NCBI GenBank assembly: GCA_023269615.1 | Contig: JAHFSY010000016.1 | Span: forward strand, 1 to 64,000 | Direction: 5' to 3' | Source: Verrucomicrobiota bacterium | GTDB taxonomy: Bacteria > Verrucomicrobiota > Verrucomicrobiia > JABWAM01 | Length of the DNA: 64,000 nucleotides | Shown: piece after piece, positions 34,382 to 42,485 of the stretch | How the letters are laid out: each line of letters starts with the position of its first letter | Numbering within the stretch: the stretch's first letter is position 1 | Notes under the pieces: model-generated | Databases searched by the model: none | What the model was told of the DNA's origin: nothing | Seen by the model: only the letters and a program-made list of their open reading frames with translations | Position numbers and translations under genes: made by a program

Positions 34382-35620
34382 ATGAAAACTGAATTTTCAC
34401 GCAGACTGCTCTGGGTATTGGGTGTGGGCTATGCACTGCCCTGGCTCTTTTTGATGTGGATGGTTGCTTGGTGGTCGGGTCATCCAGGCTCCGAAGACCA
34501 TGGAAAGGAGGCTTCTTCGATGGTGACCTTGTCCAAGGGGGGCGATTTTCTAGGGAATCCGGGGCCTTGGGGTGAGCTGGAGATCTCCCGCCTGGTGATT
34601 GAACCGCCCCGGGAATTTCTCCCCAAGCCGGAGGAGTTTCTGACTGGGAACCTGTGGCTCTTCAAGGGGTATACCCAGAAGGACTGGATGAATTTGCTGT
34701 CCTCCTCAAGTCTCAACGATCAGCAGCAAAGCATCCTTTCGTCTCCTGGTGCATGGAAAGTTACGGCGCGAGGTGTTGAAACAAGGCCCTCCAACGATCT
34801 CATTTTTTCCCTCAGCCAGAAATCGCGGGACCGGATTTACTCCGTTTTGTCCACCTGGCCGGAAAACAGCATGCATTTTGAACCGCTCCGATTCACGGGG
34901 CATGCCAAGGACGAGTGGCTGAAAGACAGCGGCCTCCGGCCCGAAATAGCGACCGCGCTTCAGAGCCTTCTTTATTACCGTGGCACAACCCAGGTGTTTT
35001 CCGACATGGACGCCATGATGCCCCTTCTGCATTCCGAGCATGAAAAAATCCAGATGATGAAGGTGCTGATGCGCGAAGAGACCCTTCTGGTCAAAGTAAG
35101 GATACATCAGAACACCAACATCGAAGCCCTTGCCAGCTACTGGGGCAAGGGGCGGAGGAGGAAGGACCTTAAGCCATTCCTTGAATCGTTGCAGAGGAAG
35201 GAGGACAGGCTTGTGGATGTGGTTCACCTGCTTCCGTCATTCGCCCGCATGCGGCTTTACACGTTTCCATCCCCCGCGGAATGCGCGCCCCCGATGCGAC
35301 ACGATTGCAACTGGACCACCCTGAATTTTTTCAATTTTGAGACGATCGAACAGACTCTCAATCCGATCGAGATCAAACGCGTGTACGAGAAGAAATTTTC
35401 ACCGGTGCCCGGTACACCCACCTTTGGAGATGTCATCCTGATCGGAGACGACAGCGGAATCGTTCACTCCTGCGTTTATATTGCCGACAACATTGTTTTC
35501 ACCAAGAACGGCCCGGCGCTTTCGGCCCCCTGGATTCTGATGAAGCTGGATGATGTGAGCGCCTACTACCTTTCCGACCGTCCACTCAAGACCGTCATCT
35601 TGCGAGGCAACGACGATTAA
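34382..35620 (+). CDS. Membrane-anchored protein, possible cysteine-peptidase fold
   Basis: The start at 34382 (MKTEFSRRLL) is preferred; the upstream codons are inverted-repeat sequence. It has 412 residues with one N-terminal membrane helix (about 10-30, VLGVGYALPWLFLMWMVAWW). The C-terminal quarter has MRHDCNWTTLNFFNF, then PTFGDVILIGDDSGIVHSC followed by VYIADNIVFTKNG. That order (Cys, then GD-strand, then a conserved His before an aromatic strand) recalls NlpC/P60 and related papain-like cell-wall peptidases. This is an inference from pattern only; I do not recognise the family. Confidence 0.6.
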   Translation: MKTEFSRRLLWVLGVGYALPWLFLMWMVAWWSGHPGSEDHGKEASSMVTLSKGGDFLGNPGPWGELEISRLVIEPPREFLPKPEEFLTGNLWLFKGYTQKDWMNLLSSSSLNDQQQSILSSPGAWKVTARGVETRPSNDLIFSLSQKSRDRIYSVLSTWPENSMHFEPLRFTGHAKDEWLKDSGLRPEIATALQSLLYYRGTTQVFSDMDAMMPLLHSEHEKIQMMKVLMREETLLVKVRIHQNTNIEALASYWGKGRRRKDLKPFLESLQRKEDRLVDVVHLLPSFARMRLYTFPSPAECAPPMRHDCNWTTLNFFNFETIEQTLNPIEIKRVYEKKFSPVPGTPTFGDVILIGDDSGIVHSCVYIADNIVFTKNGPALSAPWILMKLDDVSAYYLSDRPLKTVILRGNDD

Positions 35621-35625
35621 AAAAT

Positions 35626-35699
35626 TGGAGCGGGTGAACGGAATCGAACCGTCGTGGCCAGCTTGGAAGGCTGGAGCTTTACCATTAAGCTACACCCGC
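35626..35699 (-). tRNA. tRNA-Gly(TCC) with encoded CCA
   Basis: On the minus strand the acceptor stem is GCGGGTG (35699-35693) pairing with CACCCGC (35636-35630). The anticodon arm is CCAGC-CTTCCAA-GCTGG, giving anticodon TCC, and the T arm is GACGG-TTCGATT-CCGTT. The discriminator is T and CCA is encoded (35628-35626). All four arms fold normally. It starts six bases after the stop of the convergent 34382 gene. Confidence 0.96.
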
Positions 35700-35783
35700 G
35701 AGATCACGATTCATGAGAGAGCATTCAGGATGCGCTTTCAAGCCAAAGATCAGCAGAGGAGCTCGGATTTTCGGACGGCCTCT

Positions 35784-35955
35784 CGCAAAGACGCAAAGCC
35801 GCAAAGTTCGGAAAAGAATCGCTTCACACGCTGCGGCACGCCGCAACGTGTGAAGCGATTCGGTCGACTGCTCAGTTTTGAAGGCATGAAACCGCGCCAT
35901 CCTGATCGAAGACGAGGTTTTCAGGTCGGGATGGCGCGGTTGGGATTCAAGGGCG
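35784..35955. mobile_element. Related structured repeat, right end missing
   Basis: Homologous to 32107-32315. It begins with TCGCAAAGACGCAAAG, then has a 15-bp perfect stem (35816-35830 with 35847-35861) enclosing an inner stem TGCGGC/GCCGCA, then a third hairpin (35892-35907 with 35924-35939, including G-T pairs). The right-hand inverted repeat is absent. Relative to the first copy, changes in the first stem (C to T, G to A) and the inner stem (C to T, G to A) occur as matched pairs. It fills the gap between tRNA-Gly and the ATPase gene. Confidence 0.7.
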
Positions 35956-35976
35956 CTTACCAGCAGCAGATGAACT

Positions 35977-37242
35977 TTATGTGACTGAAGAAAGCCACTT
36001 CCAGAGCGGGATGTATCGGATTTTGCGACGGGTCCCGAACCAATCTGTAGGAGCGACTTTTTCCACGTCGCGTGTCAGAAGGATCAGATCGTCGCATTTC
36101 AATTCCTTGCTGGCGTTGATGAGTCCGCGTACTTCCCGGGCTTCCGTCCTCGGATCCCGTATGTCCACACAAACCTGGATGAGGCTGCGGATTTTCAATC
36201 CTTCCTTGACCACAAAATCCACTTCCTGCTGGGTCTGCGAACACTTCCAAAAGAAGATTTCCGCCTGCCGATTGAGTTCCCGCTTGTGGAGCGCGATCGC
36301 AACGAGATTTTCATATAATCGGCCGGAATTTGAGTTGAATCGGAAAGCCTTGCTGAGCGCCAGACCATTATCCACGCAGTAGATTTTTTTGTTGGAGGCA
36401 ACCTGTTCGCGGACCTTCCATGAGAATCGCTTCACGGAAAAGAAGACAAAGGCCCCCTCCAGGTACCTCAGGTATTTTTCGGCGGTGTGGGAGCTCCTGC
36501 ACCGCGTGACGCCCGTCAGTGTGCGGAAGGAATATTCCTGGGCGATGTTGGTCATGAGGTAGCTCACAAGATCCTCCAAGCCCTGGATTGCCCGAATCTT
36601 GAAGCGTTTGACAATATCCTTGTAGATCACCGAATCCAAAAGCGACGAGAGGTATTCACGGCGATTCAAATTGCGCACGAGAGGTTCCGGAAATCCTCCT
36701 TCCTCCACATATTGGGCAAGAACCTCCCTGCGTTCCGCTTGGGTCAAGTCACGGTTCATCAACTTCAAGCGTTCCGGAAAAGAGAATGGAAAAAGAACGG
36801 TTTGGGCATGGCGTCCAGTCAGATGTGTTGCCAGTTCCTGGCTGAGGAGGTTGGAATTGCTTCCAGTGACAATCACTTGTCGCCCCTGTCTCTGAAGACG
36901 ATTCACCCACAATTCCCACCGGTTTACATTTTGGATCTCATCCAGCAGGAGGTGTTTTGGACGGCCGTACAAGGTATCGAGGCAATTCAGAATCTCGTCG
37001 TAATCGACGACATCCAGAAGGCGTTCGTCATCAAAGTTAACGTAGCCAAACGAACCAACTTTGCGAAGCGCATGCGCCGAAAAAAATGATTTGCCTGCCC
37101 GTCGTGGGCCGATGATCACCTGGATCAGGTTGCCACCCAGTTTGTGGAGATCCAATCCGCGTTCGACATAGGGCTCCTGATGGAGACGCTCAAGTTCCCG
37201 CTGCTGAAGCAGGAGGATGTCATGGAGAGAAGGCTTGTTCAC
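35977..37242 (-). CDS. AAA_14/DUF4143 family ATPase
   Basis: Start is GTG 37242 (421 residues). The N-terminal AAA domain has Walker A GPRRAGKS (about 45-52), Walker B HLLLDEIQNV, and a sensor TGSNSNLL. The C-terminal half is a DUF4143-type domain with a restriction-nuclease-like part ENLVAIALHKR, then FWKCSQTQQEVDFVVKE. Such proteins are common accessory genes of unknown role, often horizontally moved. GC content is visibly lower than in the neighbours. Codons at 36047-36074 coincide with a REP-like palindrome, encoding RDVEKVAPTDW, an unusual place for such an element. Confidence 0.88.
   Translation of the reverse strand: MNKPSLHDILLLQQRELERLHQEPYVERGLDLHKLGGNLIQVIIGPRRAGKSFFSAHALRKVGSFGYVNFDDERLLDVVDYDEILNCLDTLYGRPKHLLLDEIQNVNRWELWVNRLQRQGRQVIVTGSNSNLLSQELATHLTGRHAQTVLFPFSFPERLKLMNRDLTQAERREVLAQYVEEGGFPEPLVRNLNRREYLSSLLDSVIYKDIVKRFKIRAIQGLEDLVSYLMTNIAQEYSFRTLTGVTRCRSSHTAEKYLRYLEGAFVFFSVKRFSWKVREQVASNKKIYCVDNGLALSKAFRFNSNSGRLYENLVAIALHKRELNRQAEIFFWKCSQTQQEVDFVVKEGLKIRSLIQVCVDIRDPRTEAREVRGLINASKELKCDDLILLTRDVEKVAPTDWFGTRRKIRYIPLWKWLSSVT
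36047..36074. repeat. REP-like hairpin inside coding sequence
   Basis: GTAGGAGCGAC (36047-36057) is followed by GTCGC (36067-36071), forming a GCGAC/GTCGC hairpin behind a GTAG head, as in the GTAGGAGCC family. It lies in frame within the C-terminal part of the AAA_14 gene. Confidence 0.5.
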
Positions 37243-37254
37243 GGTATCGCAATT

Positions 37255-37276
37255 TAATCATCAAAATGCATGATTA
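37255..37276 (-). promoter_or_regulatory. Inverted repeat upstream of the AAA_14 gene
   Basis: TAATCAT (37255-37261) and ATGATTA (37270-37276) form a perfect 7-bp inverted repeat with an 8-base spacer, 13-34 bases before the GTG start. The surrounding 60 bases are strongly AT-rich. An operator is plausible but unproven. Confidence 0.4.
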
Positions 37277-37378
37277 TCAATAAAAACGTGTATTATATTA
37301 AAAGGACCTTGAAATACTCGCACGACGGCTTTGCTTGCCTGAGGTTCCCCCCCATCCGCGTCATCCTTTTTCCTGCGT

Positions 37379-37402
37379 CCACGTTCTTGCGAACGTGGCT
37401 AC
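37379..37402. repeat. Single REP, family GTAGCC, downstream of the pseudopilin operon
   Basis: Read on the minus strand, GTAGCC is followed by the hairpin ACGTTC-GCAA-GAACGT. It lies nine bases beyond the stop of the last pseudopilin-operon gene. The perfect stem could also serve as a transcription terminator, though no T run follows. Confidence 0.65.
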
Positions 37403-37410
37403 AGCCTGCA

Positions 37411-39921
37411 TCACTCGCTAAGGTAGCGGTAGGATTTCACATTGAAGAGCTGGTTGGTGATCTGACCCGTCGTGTTGTTGTAGGAGGGAACGCGTTCGAC
37501 AGTGGCCTGGATGAAGGCGTCGCCCAAGACGGTGATTTTGCCCTGCAAGGCGGTTACGTTCTGGCCGCGGGCCCAGATGGTGAAGTTGTTGCCGTGCACG
37601 GTGGTGACACCGGAAAGGGCGCGGATAATGGCTTCGCGGCGTTTGTCAGTGTTCAGGCCGAATGCTCCGGGAGCGCCGTTGGTCAGGGCGTCCACCGTGG
37701 CAAGATCTCCGATCGTAAAATAAGGCGCGTTGTTGATCAGGTTGGTGGTCACGTAAGAACTAAAGGCGTTGTTATTGGTGAGGATGACGGTTCCGGTATA
37801 CAGGGGGATGCCGGCAAGGAGCCCGAACATGCTGCCGGCGCTGGAGACATTGCCGAGTTTATCGCGCTGGTTATTGATGTTCATCTTGCCCGAAACCAGA
37901 GACCCAGGAGTGTTGACCGTAAAGATGTCGAGCAACGCCCAATCGGGAACCTTCGCATTTGCGTTGTAGTTGGAATAGCCATCGCCATAGAGCTTCAGGG
38001 TTTTCCAATCATTGGTCGGGTAACTGACGATGCCCAGGAAACCAGGGGAAGGGAAGGGTTTGTTAAGAAATGGAAAACCCCCGTCTGTGGCGATACTGGT
38101 GGTGGTTTCGTTATCTCCGCCAGCGGTGCCGGGAGCATACGTGGTGTTCTGGGCGCCGAACGTGTTGTTGGTGGTGGCCGCGGAGACCCAGTTGGCGGTG
38201 GTGTTGTTGTTGCGGGGGTCGCCGGGACTGCCCACGTGGGCATGCATGGCAACATTGGTGGCCCACGTCCATGTAATCGGAACACCGGGCATGGAGAGAG
38301 CGGCGGGTGCGTAGGCGGCACGGGCCGGCAACTCAGCCAGATCCTGGCGATAAAAGACGGTGCCGGCGCCGTTGGTGGTTCCCCACAGGTTGGTGATGGT
38401 GCCGCTGGCGGGGCTGCTGATTGTAAGGTTGAAAGGGGAGCCGTTGGTGGGGATGGTGAACGTGTAAGCTTGTACTTTGTTGGTCACGAAATAACTGAAG
38501 GCTGCATTCGTTGCGGCAATAATCCGCACGCTGGGATTGGTGAATGGAAAATTAGTGGTTCCGGGTGTGGGGGATGGAGCCGCCCACGTGAATGTCATGG
38601 GCGCCGACGTATAAGCCGTGCTCACGTTGGTCCACAGGTAACATGGGGTGTCCCAAAGGTTGAAGTATTCCCAGGTGACTTTATTCGTGACGCCGATCTG
38701 GTAGTTGGCACCCACAATTGCGATCTGCACCTCGGTATTGAGCATAAGCTCATTCAAGTAGGGGCAGTGCTCGATGCCCAGAAATCCCGTGGTACTGAAA
38801 ACATTGTTTTCGCTGTCAGTCGGCCAATCGTCAGCGTCCTGCTGGTCGCGGATATTGGCGCAGATTTGGAAGCTGTCGCCTCTAAACTTGTTGGTGAAGA
38901 CGGGCAAGCCCATGCCATATACGGAACCATTTGTAAGCACCTGCGTTCCCAGTGCTCGTATCATGTTCGTAACATCCGTGGCCGGAAGCACGTTGGTGAA
39001 GGAGTTTATGTTGATGCGCTTGGTGCCGTTCGTCTGTCGTTCGTAATCACTGCTGCAGGCCGTGCCGTAAACACTGACGCCACCACCCTCATAGGTGGTG
39101 TTTGTGAAGTAGTACTGCCCGACATAGGTGACTCCCGGGGCTTCCATGACCGAAGCCAGCGTTTCGTACGGCGACGTGGCGCGGTTCGCCACGATGCTGT
39201 TGGCAGCTACAGGTCCCACGTATGGGAGACCGACCAGGTCAATGCCGCCCACAGTAAAGTCGTTGGTCCGCATGTGGGAGGGGCCTGCGCCCAAAGCGTT
39301 GCCAGCGTAGTTGATGTTGATCTTGGTGGAATCGTCGTCGATGTACCAGGACATTCGGACGAGCGACCGGTTGGTTTGCGTGGAATTGGAGGACATCGAG
39401 TTGGCCATGTAGGTCCACGGGACCCGCACATTGGGCACAAACCTTGCAGGAAACATGAAGCCCTGCTCGTTGAAATTGTTGGAAGCGGAGGAGTCTGTGA
39501 GCGCTGAGAATTTGTTCGTGAGGGTGTTCAAGAGGAGAAAATTGGTTGGGTTGCCCGTGGTTCCAGGTATCCATGATGCAGCTGACGGCCCGTAGAACAT
39601 CGTGACGGGATTGGTGCTGGCGTTTGCGTCGAAAAGTGTATTGGACACAAACGTGATGCAGTTCGGGGCGGCGAGATTGGTTCGGAGCTGGTAGATGGCC
39701 ATTTCCACAGCCGCCTGGGCGGCCATGCGCGCACGGGTCTCCTCAGTGAAGGCGTGGCCAGCCATGCGCTCCGTGCGCACGTTACTCACGAATGCAACGA
39801 GCAGCACCGTGAGCATGGCCAAGATGGCCAGGGTGACGATCAAGGCCACACCACGTTCATCCGGACGGCGGACACGGGTGGCTCGTTGATGGCCAACAGG
39901 AAGTACAGGATGGGGTTTCAT
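37411..39921 (-). CDS. Verru_Chthon cassette protein A-like (PilX/GspK-like minor pseudopilin)
   Basis: An 836-residue secreted protein rich in Asn, Thr and Pro. After a basic N-terminus it has the hydrophobic helix GVALIVTLAILAMLTVLLVA (about 24-43), then VSNVRTERMAGHAF and TRARMAAQAAVEMAIYQLR, the pattern of PilX/GspK-type minor pseudopilins and of the verrucomicrobial cassette protein A. It closes a six-gene operon and overlaps gene C by four bases (ATGA, 39918-39921). The large exported domain probably forms the tip or cargo of a pilus-like fibre. The family call is by pattern memory, not a search. Confidence 0.8.
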   Translation of the reverse strand: MKPHPVLPVGHQRATRVRRPDERGVALIVTLAILAMLTVLLVAFVSNVRTERMAGHAFTEETRARMAAQAAVEMAIYQLRTNLAAPNCITFVSNTLFDANASTNPVTMFYGPSAASWIPGTTGNPTNFLLLNTLTNKFSALTDSSASNNFNEQGFMFPARFVPNVRVPWTYMANSMSSNSTQTNRSLVRMSWYIDDDSTKININYAGNALGAGPSHMRTNDFTVGGIDLVGLPYVGPVAANSIVANRATSPYETLASVMEAPGVTYVGQYYFTNTTYEGGGVSVYGTACSSDYERQTNGTKRININSFTNVLPATDVTNMIRALGTQVLTNGSVYGMGLPVFTNKFRGDSFQICANIRDQQDADDWPTDSENNVFSTTGFLGIEHCPYLNELMLNTEVQIAIVGANYQIGVTNKVTWEYFNLWDTPCYLWTNVSTAYTSAPMTFTWAAPSPTPGTTNFPFTNPSVRIIAATNAAFSYFVTNKVQAYTFTIPTNGSPFNLTISSPASGTITNLWGTTNGAGTVFYRQDLAELPARAAYAPAALSMPGVPITWTWATNVAMHAHVGSPGDPRNNNTTANWVSAATTNNTFGAQNTTYAPGTAGGDNETTTSIATDGGFPFLNKPFPSPGFLGIVSYPTNDWKTLKLYGDGYSNYNANAKVPDWALLDIFTVNTPGSLVSGKMNINNQRDKLGNVSSAGSMFGLLAGIPLYTGTVILTNNNAFSSYVTTNLINNAPYFTIGDLATVDALTNGAPGAFGLNTDKRREAIIRALSGVTTVHGNNFTIWARGQNVTALQGKITVLGDAFIQATVERVPSYNNTTGQITNQLFNVKSYRYLSE

Positions 39922-40706
39922 GGTGCGTTGATCAAGTGGATGACGGTTGAATTTGTGACCGCGTAGCGGTTTACCCAGTCGGAGCGGGCAGCTCCGGCTG
40001 TGGGCGTATTGGGACCGTTTCGATTGTCGAGAATCACCAGGGTGACCTCGATGACGCTGGGGAGAAGGTTGGTTTGGCCGACGCCCTTGGCCGAATCCCA
40101 GAGGTTACCAGCTGACGGGTTGCCAGCCGAATCATAGTAAGTCAAAGTAAAGCCGGCGATGTTGTCGGCAACGACGTTCGTGGTCGTGAAGGCCGTGGGC
40201 AAAGTGCCAAATGGGGTGGAGGAGGTGATGGTGGAATCACGGGGATTCCAAGCCAGAGAACTTATGTCAGCAATCACCGGGTCGGTGCAATATCGGACGA
40301 GGTTGGTGACGCCGTAGGCGACTGTTGGCTGCTTGTAATTATAACCCACGCGAGACATGTCGGATCCAAACGCAATGGATGGCGGCACTGGGACGACGAA
40401 ATAGACACCGGTGATTGTCCCCACAAAGCGGAGGGTTGGCGCCGTGGCAGGGTTGGTCCAGCCATTGGTGGAAATGATGGCCTGGGAGATTTCTCGGCTC
40501 ATGACTTCAAACACCATGCGCGTGGAACTGCTGCGGCTGATGGATGTCTGCCCATGGATCCACGTTTGGGTAGCCTTGTTGAAGATATTGAACAGGATGA
40601 TCATGATGATCGAGAGGATGGCGCTGGCGACGAGCACTTCCACGACCGTGAAGGCGGAGGATTTTCTTTTCTTTCTGAAACGGAGACTGAGGAAAAGAGC
40701 GCGCAT
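39918..40706 (-). CDS. Verru_Chthon cassette protein C-like pseudopilin
   Basis: Start ATG 40706 gives 262 residues. The prepilin motif is SAFTVVEVLVASAILSIIMI (about 16-35): processing would occur before F with the conserved Glu at +5 (here VE). ATQTWIHGQTSISRSSSTRM and VFEVMSREISQAI follow, as in PulJ/GspJ-type minor pseudopilins. It lies four bases after gene B and overlaps gene A. It would be inserted in the membrane, cleaved by a prepilin peptidase encoded elsewhere and assembled with its neighbours. Confidence 0.82.
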   Translation of the reverse strand: MRALFLSLRFRKKRKSSAFTVVEVLVASAILSIIMIILFNIFNKATQTWIHGQTSISRSSSTRMVFEVMSREISQAIISTNGWTNPATAPTLRFVGTITGVYFVVPVPPSIAFGSDMSRVGYNYKQPTVAYGVTNLVRYCTDPVIADISSLAWNPRDSTITSSTPFGTLPTAFTTTNVVADNIAGFTLTYYDSAGNPSAGNLWDSAKGVGQTNLLPSVIEVTLVILDNRNGPNTPTAGAARSDWVNRYAVTNSTVIHLINAP

Positions 40707-40710
40707 GGAT

Positions 40711-41262
40711 TCAGTGGCTGCTGATGGCCGTGGTGAAGAAGTAAGTGGTGCGATTGGATAGGCCAATGGAGGTGGGCCAGGAAACGCGGATATCCACCAT
40801 GCAGAGGCCAACCTGGTTTGTGGAGGCTTTGTTCCTATCGACATCCACCTCGTAGTAATACCCCGCCTTCGCCCAGCCGTTATGGCTTGGAGTGAGGTCA
40901 GCAACAGGTATTCCGCCTGCTTTCTTAAAGTACAGGATGTACGGCCACGCGGTTTTGTTGCTCAAAGCGGGGATGTTGAAACTTGTGTCGCTGAGGGCAG
41001 GTGTGGCCGCGTTGTAGCCCGTGCTGCGGCGGTCGTTGACCACCGCCTGCACGAGCTGGGCTGCCATGCTGTCATCATTGCCATCGCGAACCGCATCAAC
41101 GCCGACGACAAACAGCCCGAGAATGCTGACCATGGCGACGCCGACGATGGCCAGGGCAAGCGAAACCTCCACCAAGCTGAAGGCTTTGTGAGTGAGAAGG
41201 TGGTGGGGGGACGAACCGCCAAGGCACAAAGACTCCAAGGGATGATGATTTTTTGTTTTCAT
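40711..41262 (-). CDS. Verru_Chthon cassette protein B-like pseudopilin
   Basis: A 183-residue protein with a long leader (about 26 residues) before the motif KAFSLVEVSLALAIVGVAMV, then a body ending NRTTYFFTTAISS. The length and motif suit GspI-like minor pseudopilins. Its start overlaps the stop of gene D (ATGA, 41259-41262). Unusually, part of the leader (LESLCLGGSS) is encoded by a CACCAAGG-type dispersed repeat, so the leader may have been lengthened by repeat insertion. An internal start nearer the motif, for instance an alternative codon near 41190, cannot be excluded. Confidence 0.82.
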   Translation of the reverse strand: MKTKNHHPLESLCLGGSSPHHLLTHKAFSLVEVSLALAIVGVAMVSILGLFVVGVDAVRDGNDDSMAAQLVQAVVNDRRSTGYNAATPALSDTSFNIPALSNKTAWPYILYFKKAGGIPVADLTPSHNGWAKAGYYYEVDVDRNKASTNQVGLCMVDIRVSWPTSIGLSNRTTYFFTTAISSH

Positions 41263-41885
41263 TGCGAAGTAATCCTGCCGAGAAATGTCTCCATGCTTAC
41301 TTTGATTGTGTTGGCGGCATTGCTGTTGACGATGGCCACGCTGCCTCCCAGTACAAGCACCGTACCCTCTGTGACATTCATGGAGACTGCGGTGGTGGGG
41401 ACGCCGGTGGCTTTCAGCTCGATGCAGGGAATGGAGGTGGTGGGGTTGCCGCTATTGGTGGGGAATGGGACGGGAGATGAGTTGTTGAGTGCAGACAGCG
41501 AGGCGACGGAAAAATAAGCTCCCGGAGGAAGAGAGTTCCATCCGGAGACATAAACCCAACTTGCAGCTGCATTGCTGGTGCGGTTGGTTTGGACCAGGAC
41601 TGCATACGTGGTGTAGGGCTGGGCGGCGTAGTTGGTGTCTGGGGGCTCAGCGAAGACGATGCGCACATGAGTTCGATCCGTGAGGGCCCTGGCTCGTGCG
41701 AGGCTGAGGGTGCTGGCGAACTGGCTGGAGCCCGACTTGACTGCGTTGCCGCGCATCATTTTCATCGAGGGGCCTGCAATTGCGACCATCAGGGCAATGA
41801 TAGCCATGACCGTGAGAAGCTCCACGAGCGTGAAACTTTTTTTGAAACCGACTTGCAACCCTGCGTGATGGCGGATCAGGTTCAT
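41259..41885 (-). CDS. Verru_Chthon cassette protein D-like pseudopilin
   Basis: A 208-residue minor pseudopilin resembling GspH/FimT. The cleavage motif is KSFTLVELLTVMAIIALMVA (residues 15-34), followed by SSQFASTLSLARARALTDRT, the amphipathic segment typical of GspH. The C-terminal beta domain includes VTEGTVLVLGGSVAIV. Start and stop both overlap neighbours by four bases (ATGA at 41882-41885 and 41259-41262), so translation of this part of the operon is probably coupled throughout. Confidence 0.83.
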   Translation of the reverse strand: MNLIRHHAGLQVGFKKSFTLVELLTVMAIIALMVAIAGPSMKMMRGNAVKSGSSQFASTLSLARARALTDRTHVRIVFAEPPDTNYAAQPYTTYAVLVQTNRTSNAAASWVYVSGWNSLPPGAYFSVASLSALNNSSPVPFPTNSGNPTTSIPCIELKATGVPTTAVSMNVTEGTVLVLGGSVAIVNSNAANTIKVSMETFLGRITSQ

Positions 41886-42484
41886 TTTAGCTGCCAGCTA
41901 GTGACATTGTCTTTATTACTGTTTTCCGTTGGAGCGGGATTGTCAATCAAGTCCTGTCCCTTCGACCAGATGCCATATTCGGCGTACACGTTGGTGACAC
42001 CCCCAAACATGGGGATTTGTTGATCGCCAGCGTCATCCAGCCTGACCTGATACGCGGTACCCCAAGGATCCACAAGGTTGACGTAGCCGCCGATCGTCTT
42101 GATTCGAGAACTTTTCAAACTCTCGAGAAAGTTGATCTTCCGTACGTTCCCGCCTGCAGCGGCAGTGCTCATATTGATATTGGTTCCGACGAGTATCAGA
42201 TACAGGCTCTGCAGTTCTGCTGCGCTCAGCGGATTTGAAGCTGGCACGGCGCCCGTAGCATCGGACGGCCATGTGCCATATTCGCCATAATATCGTTTCA
42301 GGGCGAGAGAGATACTGTTGATCTCGTCAGCAGCCTGTGCCCTTTTTGCCGCACTGCGCGCGCTTCCAAGGGCTCCAAGGACCATGCCCGCGAGGACGGC
42401 AATGATCGCCATGACCAATAGCAGCTCAACGAGTGTAAAACTGGACAAGTGGCTGCGTTCTGTATTTGAGGGATAATGCTCCAT
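41882..42484 (-). CDS. GspG-like major pseudopilin 2
   Basis: Start ATG 42484 (200 residues). A short leader precedes SSFTLVELLLVMAIIAVLAG (about 13-32), then KRAQAADEINSISLALKRYYGEYGTWP, split here at ALKRYY, the classic helix of type II secretion GspG. Further on is VDPWGTAYQVRLDDAGDQ, followed by YGIWSKGQDLID, the calcium-site region. It is a close paralogue of the gene just upstream (42486-43082), separated by one base. The stop overlaps gene D. Confidence 0.9.
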   Translation of the reverse strand: MEHYPSNTERSHLSSFTLVELLLVMAIIAVLAGMVLGALGSARSAAKRAQAADEINSISLALKRYYGEYGTWPSDATGAVPASNPLSAAELQSLYLILVGTNINMSTAAAGGNVRKINFLESLKSSRIKTIGGYVNLVDPWGTAYQVRLDDAGDQQIPMFGGVTNVYAEYGIWSKGQDLIDNPAPTENSNKDNVTSWQLK

Positions 42485-42485
42485 T

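Noticed and set aside
37270-39507. 745-codon open frame on the plus strand
   Set aside because: It is antisense to the pseudopilin-operon gene A, which has a recognisable N-terminal helix and fits the operon; the plus-strand reading is rich in Gly, Val and His repeats with no domain.
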